Positions 1 through 7,842 of a stretch of DNA of 64,000 nucleotides are shown piece by piece (the stretch's first letter is position 1; every line of letters starts with the position of its first letter). The stretch is taken from the NCBI RefSeq assembly GCF_001244995.1, contig NZ_LN869529.1, forward strand, positions 909,264 through 973,263, read 5' to 3'. The translations under genes and the position numbers were made by a program. The notes beneath the pieces are model-generated. The model had not been told where the DNA came from and searched no databases. It saw only the letters and a program-made list of their open reading frames with translations. This stretch comes from Intestinimonas massiliensis (ex Afouda et al. 2020) (GTDB lineage Bacteria; Bacillota; Clostridia; Oscillospirales; Oscillospiraceae).

Positions 1-1
1 T

Positions 2-436
2 ATGCCCGCCTGCGGCGACAACTACGGTACCTTGCCGGAGTGCGCGCCTCTGGCTGTTCCCTATGTGCCCTTTCAGCAGTCCAACCCCAAGCGTTACTCA
101 CAGAGCGACGCGCTCAACAACGGTACACTTTACCCGGGTCTGAATCTGCCTTTCCACATCAAAGCTACCGCCACCAGCGTGCCCGTGACGCCGCTGACGG
201 AGCTTCAGGCCCTGGAGTTCGTGAACCAGGAGCTGGCGCTCTATCTGGATACTCATCCCAACGATGCGGAAGCCTTTGAACTCTTCCGTCAGTACACTGC
301 TATGGAACAGGAAGCCAGAGCCGCCTACGTGGCCAACCACGGCCCTGTACTCCGCAGTGAAACCGCTGAGAGCAAAACCTACACCTGGCTCAATGACCCT
401 TGGCCCTGGAACTTCCAGGAAGGAGGTACGAAATAA
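2..436 (+). CDS. cotJA-cotJB: CotJA-CotJB fused spore coat protein
   Basis: One 144-residue frame joins two normally separate spore-coat proteins. Residues about 8-55 look like CotJA (CAPLAVPYVPFQ, then a Gly-Thr-Leu-Tyr-Pro-Gly-Leu block typical of its C-terminus). Residues about 64-140 look like CotJB (LALYLDTHPNDAEAFELF and the terminal NDPWPWNF). In Bacillus the cotJ operon is made in the mother cell under sigma E, and its products join the inner coat; that is family knowledge. The ATG at 2 gives a sensible CotJA start, but the window begins there, so an upstream start cannot be excluded. cotJC follows after a strong AAGGAGG ribosome site. Family calls come from residue patterns only. Confidence 0.82.
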   Translation: MPACGDNYGTLPECAPLAVPYVPFQQSNPKRYSQSDALNNGTLYPGLNLPFHIKATATSVPVTPLTELQALEFVNQELALYLDTHPNDAEAFELFRQYTAMEQEARAAYVANHGPVLRSETAESKTYTWLNDPWPWNFQEGGTK

Positions 437-630
437 ATGTTTGCCTATGAAAAAAAACTCCAGTATCCGGTAAAGATCAAAACTCCCAACCCAAAGCTGG
501 CGTCTGTAATTATTTCCCAGTACGGCGGCCCAGACGGAGAATTGGGCGCATCCCTGCGCTATCTGAGTCAGCGGTACGCCATGCCCTATCCGGAGCTGAA
601 GGGGCTACTGACCGACATCGGCACAGAAGA
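437..630 (+). pseudogene. cotJC: cotJC, 5' part, interrupted by the 16-kb element
   Basis: The first 64-65 codons of a CotJC-type manganese catalase. AAGGAGG at 420-426 sets the ATG at 437. The frame runs through VIISQYGGPDGELGASL, which carries Glu35, a di-manganese ligand in this family, to TDIGTEE. It then enters foreign DNA and stops at 736 after 99 residues. The missing 3' part lies at 16,627-17,042 in the matching reading phase. The gene therefore looks interrupted rather than decayed: neither half shows an internal stop or frameshift. As it stands, any product would lack four of the five metal ligands. Confidence 0.9.
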
Positions 631-2223
631 AGCACTATGCGCCCCTATTTTTGCTCGGTATTTTTCCAGTCCGTCCAGCACATATGTCCATTTGGCGGGC
701 AGTAAATTCAGAGCCACCTCTACCCTGCCGTCCTGATACACAGTCATCTGTTGGAGCAAATGCCCATAAAAGGCATCATTTTCCGTGCGTCCGCTGACAA
801 TGCCGGTGATGGCGGAACGGATGTCCGGTTTTAAGGTCTGTGTATCAGTGTTCAACGCCTGTCTCTGCTTGATAGCGGTGATTTTCTCCTGCACCCGATT
901 TATTTCGCCTTCACAGCGAGCTTTGGCCCGCTGAAAGTCGGCCTTGGAGATACTCTCGTCGAAAAAGCGGTCATGGATCGTGTCATTACGGGCTTGCAGC
1001 TTTTCAAGCTCAATCTCCAGCCGCCGCAGCTCCTGTTCGCCGCTGTCCTCACCGGACGCCAGAACGCTCTCCACGATGCGGGTAAGGTTCGATATGATGG
1101 CTTTCTTATCCAGCGTCACAGCGTTCACGGAGCGCCGCAGAATGTCCATGGCTATGTCATCCCGTATCTGCCGTCCCACGCTGCACCCCATCGGGTTTCC
1201 TGCCCCGTCGGTGCGCCGTAGGCCCTCGTTGGTGGCGGTGAAACAGCACCAGCGTTTATAGCTGCTGCCATCCTTGCGCTTTTTCGTGCGGCTGACGAAG
1301 CTCTTGCCGCACTCACCACATCGTATTTTGCCGGACAGCGGGTAACGATTGCCGTGTCCCCCGCTGCCCTTTGCCGTGTTGCGGCGGTACAGTTCCCGCT
1401 GTACCGCCTGCCACGTTTCACGGTCAATAATGGGTTCATGGTGGTCTTTCAGTTCTACCAGCGGCTCATCTCCATGATTATATTTCTTTTCATGGGTCAG
1501 CACATCCGGAGTATATGTCTTTTTCTGAATCAGATCGCCACAGTATTTCTCGTTTTTCAGAATTTTTGTCACCGTGGCCGACGACCATAAACAGTTGCCC
1601 TTGCTGCTGAGAATGCCGGCCTCCCGCAGTTCCTTTGCGATGGTGCTGCACCCCTTGCGCTCTTGCAGATACTTATGGAAGATGAGCCGAACAATTTCCG
1701 CTCCCTCTGGATTGATGCTCATTTTACCGCCTACCACATCGTATCCCAGCAGAGAACCGCCAAAGACGACGCCTTGCTCCATACTTCGCATTTGTCCCCA
1801 CTTGGAGCGTTTTGAAGTCTTTCGGCTTTCTTCCTCCGCGAATGTACTCATCATCGCCAGCCGAAGGTTTATGTCGTCGTCTCTCGTGTCGATGTTGTCA
1901 CTAAGAAACAGAACGCCGACCTTCCTTTTCAGCAAATCACGGGTGATCTGAAGCGCGTCTACCGTATTGCGGGCAAATCGGCTGACCTCCTTGGTTACGA
2001 TCAAATCGATTTGCCCCATTTCCGCCGCGTGCAGCATTTTATTGAACTCCACACGCTTTCGAGTAGATGTGCCGGAGATGCCCTCGTCGGCATAGATGCC
2101 TTGCAGTTCCCAATCCGGCTGGCGCTCGATATAGTCATGGAAATAGCGCTGCTGGGCTTCAAATGAGTTCGCCTGATCCTCTTTATCAGTGGATACGCGG
2201 CAGTACGCCGCTACCTGTAACAT
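586..2223 (-). CDS. Large serine recombinase / integrase
   Basis: A 545-residue recombinase. The N-terminal resolvase domain has the catalytic serine in AYCRVSTD (Ser11), and further conserved blocks follow (DEGISGTSTR; VTKEVSRFARN). A Recombinase domain covers roughly residues 160-270. A zinc-ribbon (CGECGKSF with later Cys) and a coiled coil (about 395-455) complete the usual large-serine-integrase order. AAGGAGG at about 2,228-2,234 supports the start. The stop lies at 586, outside the element, so the last ten residues (MSVSSPFSSG) are read from antisense cotJC; in the excised circle the tail would differ (see findings). It is transcribed convergently with cotJC. Expected role: integration into and excision from cotJC. 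Confidence 0.93.
   Translation of the reverse strand: MLQVAAYCRVSTDKEDQANSFEAQQRYFHDYIERQPDWELQGIYADEGISGTSTRKRVEFNKMLHAAEMGQIDLIVTKEVSRFARNTVDALQITRDLLKRKVGVLFLSDNIDTRDDDINLRLAMMSTFAEEESRKTSKRSKWGQMRSMEQGVVFGGSLLGYDVVGGKMSINPEGAEIVRLIFHKYLQERKGCSTIAKELREAGILSSKGNCLWSSATVTKILKNEKYCGDLIQKKTYTPDVLTHEKKYNHGDEPLVELKDHHEPIIDRETWQAVQRELYRRNTAKGSGGHGNRYPLSGKIRCGECGKSFVSRTKKRKDGSSYKRWCCFTATNEGLRRTDGAGNPMGCSVGRQIRDDIAMDILRRSVNAVTLDKKAIISNLTRIVESVLASGEDSGEQELRRLEIELEKLQARNDTIHDRFFDESISKADFQRAKARCEGEINRVQEKITAIKQRQALNTDTQTLKPDIRSAITGIVSGRTENDAFYGHLLQQMTVYQDGRVEVALNLLPAKWTYVLDGLEKYRAKIGAHSASSVPMSVSSPFSSG
618..630. other. attL core repeat
   Basis: Left copy of the 13-base repeat shared with 16,627-16,639. 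Host cotJC sequence lies to its left and element sequence to its right. The last codons of the recombinase gene run across it on the opposite strand. Which two bases form the crossover dinucleotide cannot be told from one sequence. Confidence 0.88.
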
Positions 2224-2297
2224 AGAACCGCCTCCTTTGTGGGTATCATACGGCTCAAATCATGCCTTTGCAAATGTGCGAATACTGAAAGGTATTA

Positions 2298-2492
2298 TTA
2301 CTTTACAGAATTTGATTTGTTTGTTGTTCTTACCTGCTGCCCTAATTTTTGTACGCAGTCTTTGAACTGCGTTTCGTTGAGGATACCTTGCTGCTGCAAG
2401 GAGAGCAGGACGGCTCGCTGATATGCGAGAAGAAAGTCCTGCCCGATCTCATCTGCCGCTTGGTACTGTAACAGCTCCGGCTTGCTTGCCAT
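2298..2492 (-). CDS. Small SHOCT-like protein upstream of the recombinase
   Basis: A 64-residue acidic/helical protein with a GGGAGGGGG ribosome site just before ATG 2,492. Its middle (AVLLSLQQQGILNETQFKDC) resembles a SHOCT-type short helical hairpin (leucine-rich helix, Gly-Ile-Leu turn, Glu/Gln-Phe). It lies 74 bases upstream of the recombinase on the same strand, so the two are probably co-transcribed. SHOCT-like proteins are often oligomerisation modules. A small protein beside a serine integrase is also a candidate recombination directionality factor, but nothing in the sequence proves that. Confidence 0.6.
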   Translation of the reverse strand: MASKPELLQYQAADEIGQDFLLAYQRAVLLSLQQQGILNETQFKDCVQKLGQQVRTTNKSNSVK

Positions 2493-2516
2493 CCTGCCCC
2501 CTCCCTTCTTTTGAGA

Positions 2517-2624
2517 TTATGCGGAGAGGTCAGTGAACTTGTTTGCCGTTTTCCCAGAAGCGGTTTCCAGCCTGACGGAAACTCGATTTCTCATTCTTGG
2601 CACGCTCGCATTATTTACGGTCAT
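2517..2624 (-). CDS. Possible 35-residue ORF (uncertain)
   Basis: A short frame beginning at ATG 2,624 and ending in SGKTANKFTDLSA, 24 bases before the 64-residue gene and on the same strand. Its composition is hydrophilic and protein-like, but its ribosome site (GGGGAAGCAGG) is weak. I do not recognise it. The rest of the 2,493-2,815 gap holds the promoter and leader of the plus-strand gene at 2,816 and nothing else that I can name. Confidence 0.28.
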   Translation of the reverse strand: MTVNNASVPRMRNRVSVRLETASGKTANKFTDLSA

Positions 2625-2722
2625 GGCCTGCTTCCCCGAAAAAGAAATGCTCCGGCGGTCATTCAATTTTGTGAAAGATTGTTTCTGTTGAATTTCAACC
2701 TCCACAAAAATGATAGCAAGCG

Positions 2723-2751
2723 TTGACGGAGATTTCAATATGTGGTAAACT
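2723..2751 (+). promoter_or_regulatory. Promoter of the DUF6076-like gene
   Basis: TTGACG at 2,723-2,728 and TAAACT at 2,746-2,751 are separated by 17 bases, and TGG just before the -10 makes an extended -10. TGTGGTA (2,741-2,747) overlaps the -10; its inverse TACCACA lies at 2,771-2,777 in the leader, and a direct copy lies at 2,791-2,797. This arrangement could be an operator. It also rules out the upstream TTG at 2,723 as the gene start. Confidence 0.6.
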
Positions 2752-2815
2752 ATTTACATTACAAATGATATACCACACGCCATGCGGAGTTGTGGTAACG
2801 AATGGAGGAAAAGCC

Positions 2816-3769
2816 TTGAGAGCTTTGTATTGCTTGAGTTTTGGCCGCAAAAAGGAATATGTAGAAACAGACCTCAAGCCCGTGGAATATCAGCTCGGAA
2901 CCGCTCTCATCACCTTTTTGTCCACAGATTTTGACCGTTTGCGTGCCAAATTGCGGGAACGGCAAACGCCTATGATGGAAAATGCGGCAATTACTGAAGT
3001 CAAAAATGAACTGATTGCAGCACACCCTTTCTTGGAGCGATTTGTGCAGTCCTTATTTTTTGAAGAAAACCTATCTGATGCATTTGATGAACGGCTGTCA
3101 GGCTTTGAGAAACTGCAAAAAGAGTTTTCTGCTTTTGTTGATACCGTGCTTCTGTTAGATCGTTCTGACTTGAACGCCAAGCAGCGGTTGGCACTCTATA
3201 TGAGCCGCGATTTCCAAATCGCCACAAAGATCGCCGGTCTAAACCAGAAAATGCGCGCAGAACGAAAGATGTATGTGGATGAACGCAATTATGATCCGGT
3301 CTTAATTGCAGACCGTATTACAGAGCCGCCGAAGTCCGTCCGTTTTGCCCGCATTGAGGGATCGGATGATTTAGGCGCAATGCTGCTGACGGAACTGTTG
3401 GAAATGGTCGAGCAAGGGATCGAATTGAAAAAGTGTGAATATTGTCATCGTTACTTTATCCCCTTTTCATCCAAGGCTCTTTACTGTGATCGGTTGGTCG
3501 GCAATACTGGAAAAAGCTGCAAAGAGCTTGCCATAAAGGAAAAACATGAAAAGAAAATTGCTGCCGATAATGGCTTAAAGCTCATTCGACAGCGAATTAA
3601 AACCTATGATATGCGCGTGCGCCGTACTCCGGCAATTTATACGGATGCTGAGTTTCAAACTTGGAAAGCACAGGCCGAGGATGCGCGAGATTGCTATGTG
3701 AACGGTGAATTGACCTATGAGGAACTGGATACACTCACGCAGCTCCCTAAGAAGAAAGGCGAAAAATAG
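2816..3769 (+). CDS. DUF6076-like zinc-finger protein of unknown function
   Basis: A 317-residue protein from TTG 2,816, chosen because GGAGG at 2,804-2,808 is spaced correctly and the promoter lies at 2,723-2,751. The N-terminal two thirds is helical and charged. A Cys-rich motif follows: CEYCHRYF (Cys208, Cys211), then Cys224 and Cys235, fitting a four-Cys zinc site of the kind seen in DUF6076 proteins of Clostridia. The C-terminus is basic (QLPKKKGEK). It is more AT-rich than the chromosome, in line with transfer. The next gene, a HipA-like kinase, has a promoter with the same TGTGGTA word, suggesting joint control. The family name is from memory of its pattern; the function is unknown. 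Confidence 0.6.
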   Translation: MRALYCLSFGRKKEYVETDLKPVEYQLGTALITFLSTDFDRLRAKLRERQTPMMENAAITEVKNELIAAHPFLERFVQSLFFEENLSDAFDERLSGFEKLQKEFSAFVDTVLLLDRSDLNAKQRLALYMSRDFQIATKIAGLNQKMRAERKMYVDERNYDPVLIADRITEPPKSVRFARIEGSDDLGAMLLTELLEMVEQGIELKKCEYCHRYFIPFSSKALYCDRLVGNTGKSCKELAIKEKHEKKIAADNGLKLIRQRIKTYDMRVRRTPAIYTDAEFQTWKAQAEDARDCYVNGELTYEELDTLTQLPKKKGEK

Positions 3770-3794
3770 ACGAAAGAAATACGAAATTTTCATG

Positions 3795-3823
3795 TTTTCA
3801 ACATAGCTCTTATGTGGTATGAT
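3795..3823 (+). promoter_or_regulatory. Promoter of the HipA-like gene
   Basis: TTTTCA at 3,795-3,800 and TATGAT at 3,818-3,823, 17 bases apart, with TGG before the -10. TGTGGTA (3,813-3,819) sits at the same position relative to the -10 as in the promoter at 2,723-2,751. Confidence 0.5.
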
Positions 3824-3858
3824 AACAAAAATAATGACAGCTTTGAGGAGGATTTATC

Positions 3859-4995
3859 ATGGACTATATTCTAAAGCAGTTCGATGAACCGCTTGTTAAA
3901 TTCTCCGCGACAACGGATACCAGCGAACCGGAGATTCAAATTCTTTGGACAAATGAAGAAAAAGCGGCATTTCTGCCGCTTGATTTGACGCTTACGCCGG
4001 ACGGAATGAGCCGTTGGCTTCGCCGCCGCACGATCCCGAAGAATCGTGCCTATGTTCATAATCTTTTGGCGAAATGCGGCTTAAACCTCAACCGTCCGCT
4101 TAGTATTATAAGTGTTTGTAAAGGGCTATCGCTTAACGATTGCTATTGGGTTGTTGAAGATGGCGATGCTATTCCTTTTGATAAAGTCAACCTCTATGAC
4201 AACCCGTTCAGCAATGTTTTAGCCGAGCTAGCCTTTACGGGTTATGGCAGCAGTATTCGTCCCTCCCGGTTCTCCAGCCCGGAGTTTACCACCAACGGAA
4301 TGCTCCGCAAATGCTGGCGTCGCGTCGGCGGCAAGGTTTATCTATACAAGGGCGGCACAGAGGGTGCGGCCAATACAGGCAACGAACCATATTCTGAGTT
4401 TTACGCCGCTCAAATCGCCGCCGCGATGGGCCTTCATGCAATTCCCTACGGCTTATCCCGTTGGAAAGGCGTTCTCTGCTCCACCTGCGAGCTTTTCACT
4501 AGCAAAGAGTATGCCTACCTTCCTGTCGGCCATCTCGTTTCTAAGGGCGGCATGGAGGCCGTTAAAGCATATTACGAAAAGCTGGGAACTGAGTTTGTCC
4601 ATGCGCTGAACGAAATGCTGGTGTTTGACGCGGTGATCTGTAATGTAGACCGCCATTTTGGAAACTTTGGCGTGATGGTCGGTAATCGAACGAATACCAT
4701 CGTCTCCCCTGCTCCCCTGTTTGACCACGGCAATTCCCTCTTTAACTTTGCGGGTGGGGACGCATGGACGGACGAGGCCGCGCTGGAGGAATATATCAAA
4801 ACGCTGTACCCCAGCGTGTACGATGATTTTCTCGGCACAGCAGCAAGCGTCCTGACACCGGAGCTGCACGAAAAACTGCGGCATCTTCTGACATTCAAAT
4901 TCAAGAAGCATTCCAGATATAATCTGCCTGAAAAGCGCCTGCGGATGATTGAGAAGCAGGTGCAGAAACGAGTTAAATTGCTGTTAACCATATGA
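3859..4995 (+). CDS. HipA-like kinase-fold protein
   Basis: A 378-residue protein with GAGGAGG before ATG 3,859. The C-terminal half has HipA-type kinase landmarks: a catalytic-loop motif DRHFGN (Asp264-Asn269) and a metal-binding FDHGNS (Asp289-Gly291). The invariant Lys and glycine-rich region probably lie around KVYLYKGGTEGAANTGNEPYSE-type sequence at about residues 161-180. HipA kinases phosphorylate targets such as glutamyl-tRNA synthetase and cause growth arrest; whether this one does is unknown. No HipB-type DNA-binding antitoxin is encoded beside it. It is shorter than HipA (about 440 residues) and lacks an obvious HipA N-terminal domain. It converges on the CRISPR array, with a terminator between. 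Confidence 0.72.
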   Translation: MDYILKQFDEPLVKFSATTDTSEPEIQILWTNEEKAAFLPLDLTLTPDGMSRWLRRRTIPKNRAYVHNLLAKCGLNLNRPLSIISVCKGLSLNDCYWVVEDGDAIPFDKVNLYDNPFSNVLAELAFTGYGSSIRPSRFSSPEFTTNGMLRKCWRRVGGKVYLYKGGTEGAANTGNEPYSEFYAAQIAAAMGLHAIPYGLSRWKGVLCSTCELFTSKEYAYLPVGHLVSKGGMEAVKAYYEKLGTEFVHALNEMLVFDAVICNVDRHFGNFGVMVGNRTNTIVSPAPLFDHGNSLFNFAGGDAWTDEAALEEYIKTLYPSVYDDFLGTAASVLTPELHEKLRHLLTFKFKKHSRYNLPEKRLRMIEKQVQKRVKLLLTI

Positions 4996-5001
4996 AATGA
5001 A

Positions 5002-5042
5002 AGCAAGGCTGTTGGCTCATTTACCAACAGCCTTGCTCTTTT
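5002..5042 (+). terminator. Rho-independent terminator after the HipA-like gene
   Basis: A 14-bp perfect stem (agcaaggctgttgg / ccaacagccttgct) around an 8-base loop, followed by CTTTTC. It separates the kinase gene from the tail of the CRISPR array, which is read from the other strand. Confidence 0.85.
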
Positions 5043-5089
5043 CTCATATACTACATTCCTACTATAAATGTGCTTGACCATGCCCTTAA

Positions 5090-7672
5090 TAAGGCATCGT
5101 CGCGCCCCTTGCGGGGCGCGACAGTCTGACCATTCTGAGGGCGGCATCACGTTTATTTCAACCCATGCGCCCTTTGCAGGGCGCGACTCAGAGGCGATGA
5201 CGGCGGCACAGACGCTTGAGCGATTTCAACCCAAGCGCCCCTTGCGGGGCGCGACGTTACCAAGTTACCGCCTAAAAGGTAACCTTCTTATTTCAATCCA
5301 CGCGCCCCTTGCGGGGCGCGACATACATATCAGATAATTGGGACTCGCTTTACGACATTTCAATCCACGCGCCCCTTGCGGGGCGCGACGCCGGGGCCAG
5401 TATCATCATTAACCCCGCTTACTGATTTCAATCCACGCGCCCCTTGCGGGGCGCGACCGATAGGAAACTGCGTATCGCATATCAATTTATCAAATTTCAA
5501 TCCACGCGCCCCTTGCGGGGCGCGACGTGACGATGGCGATGCGCTCTATGTCCGCTAAGATTTCAATCCACGCGCCCCTTGCGGGGCGCGACGGTAGTGG
5601 CCTTGCCCCTCGCCGGATCGTGGGAATTTCAATCCACGCGCCCCTTGCGGGGCGCGACCGTCAACTGGGCTCCCCGTTCCGGCGGCTACGACATTTCAAT
5701 CCACGCGCCCCTTGCGGGGCGCGACCGGCGGATGCAGTAGCTTTGATACTCATGCGGGATATTTCAATCCACGCGCCCCTTGCGGGGCGCGACCCGCCAG
5801 ACCTCCCCCGCCGCCGCGTCTCCCGTATTTCAATCCACGCGCCCCTTGCGGGGCGCGACCTCTCTGATATACCGCGTGATGGGCACGATTAGGATTTCAA
5901 TCCACGCGCCCCTTGCGGGGCGCGACGCCATGTGGTCTGGTGCGGCGGAAGAGGCCGGCATATTTCAATCCACGCGCCCCTTGCGGGGCGCGACTTAGCA
6001 CACATGCATTATTGCCGTTCCAAATACATTTCAATCCACGCGCCCCTTGCGGGGCGCGACGAGTACCAGCGGCAGTACTATGAGGCCAACCGGGAATTTC
6101 AATCCACGCGCCCCTTGCGGGGCGCGACGGCCTACCAGCGGCCTGTGGAGACGGGGCGGATTATTTCAATCCACGCGCCCCTTGCGGGGCGCGACGCAAG
6201 CCATATCGCCTTCGATGGACGCAACTCGCATTTCAATCCACGCGCCCCTTGCGGGGCGCGACACAGGGCGTATTCCCCTCCGCGCTCCACTGCACATTTC
6301 AATCCACGCGCCCCTTGCGGGGCGCGACGCAGCCCAAGCAGCGGGTATTTATGGGACGCGGCATTTCAATCCACGCGCCCCTTGCGGGGCGCGACCGTCC
6401 CCCTTCCGCCCCAGGTCCAGGTACTTCTTATTTCAATCCACGCGCCCCTTGCGGGGCGCGACCCCGGTACCGCGCATCGTTCTCCGATGCAAACAATTTC
6501 AATCCACGCGCCCCTTGCGGGGCGCGACGGGATTGCCATAGCAGGTACGCTGCCAGAAAAGACATTTCAATCCACGCGCCCCTTGCGGGGCGCGACTACC
6601 CCCCTTCCCTCTCCCCCTTCCTCCCTGAGCATTTCAATCCACGCGCCCCTTGCGGGGCGCGACCTTAGCATCCATGGCGTCCCCGCCCAGCCTATCGATT
6701 TCAATCCACGCGCCCCTTGCGGGGCGCGACTTTTACTCTATCGGAGGTGTTACCATTGTACTATATTTCAATCCACGCGCCCCTTGCGGGGCGCGACGCA
6801 GTCTGATGCTCCGGGCAGGAGCGGCGGGCCGAATTTCAATCCACGCGCCCCTTGCGGGGCGCGACGAGCTGTGGGTCCTTGCAGATGGCCACGTATCCAT
6901 TTCAATCCACGCGCCCCTTGCGGGGCGCGACAACGACACTGGCCACGGCCATCACCGATCGGATGCTATTTCAATCCACGCGCCCCTTGCGGGGCGCGAC
7001 ACCAGATATAGGAGGGAAAAGCAATGGAGTATATCCATTTCAATCCACGCGCCCCTTGCGGGGCGCGACCCGACTGCGGCGGAGGGATTGTTCCGGCCAT
7101 GGAATTTCAATCCACGCGCCCCTTGCGGGGCGCGACGTTTGAGGACTCCTATATCATCGACAAGGAGTCGATTTCAATCCACGCGCCCCTTGCGGGGCGC
7201 GACACCCATTCATCTGAGTTGGGCACCCATGGCTTTTATTTCAATCCACGCGCCCCTTGCGGGGCGCGACCCTCCGTCACCGCCTCCGACAACGGCAAGG
7301 TCCTATTTCAATCCACGCGCCCCTTGCGGGGCGCGACGCGGAGGGCGGAGAGGTCTAACGCGAGCTCGGTAATTTCAATCCACGCGCCCCTTGCGGGGCG
7401 CGACCAGTCTTGCTTAATATCTGCCCCGCCGTGCCCCCGATTTCAATCCACGCGCCCCTTGCGGGGCGCGACCGCTGCTCTGGTATGGTCCGGTTGTCCG
7501 TAATGGTATTTCAATCCACGCGCCCCTTGCGGGGCGCGACCAAACCATCCGATAAGCCCCCCGATGATACAGATTTCAATCCACGCGCCCCTTGCGGGGC
7601 GCGACGGGATGCGCACATCCTTTTCGTTCATGATTTGCAATTTCAATCCACGCGCCCCTTGCGGGGCGCGAC
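5090..7672 (-). CRISPR. Type I-C CRISPR array, 39 repeats and 38 spacers
   Basis: I count 39 copies of a 33-base repeat and 38 spacers of 32-36 bases. Read on the minus strand the repeat starts GTCGCGCCCCGCAAGG and ends in GTGGATTGAAAT. That is the classic I-C form: an 8-bp GC stem with a GCAA loop and an ATTGAAAT 3' handle. The three repeats at the low-coordinate end are worn (5,090-5,122 has lost the ATTGAAAT end; 5,155-5,187 and 5,223-5,255 carry substitutions) and the rest are identical. The trailer is therefore at 5,090 and the leader at the cas2 side, so the youngest spacers lie near 7,640. Several spacers translate into phage-like peptides, but no target can be assigned without a search. 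Confidence 0.98.
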
Positions 7673-7842
7673 AGCAAAAGTGTACAAATTGCTTTGCACA
7701 TTTTTGCGATAACAGACAAGTTTTGAGCAAATTTGCGCAGAATGCCGCCTGTCAGGGCATTCTAATCCCTTTTCCATTCAGAAAATCATTGCAGATTTGG
7801 GTGCGAACCGCCCGGGCAATTTCTGCGCGCTTGCGCTTCGCA
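7673..7842 (-). promoter_or_regulatory. CRISPR leader
   Basis: A 170-base non-coding stretch between the cas2 stop and the first (newest) repeat, clearly AT-rich in the 70 bases next to the repeat. Its position and composition fit the leader that drives pre-crRNA synthesis and marks the site of spacer insertion. I see no clean -35/-10 pair. Confidence 0.75.

Noticed and set aside
5002-5040. Hairpin near the array considered as an extra CRISPR repeat
   Set aside because: The stem sequence differs and a T-run follows; it is the terminator of the HipA-like gene.
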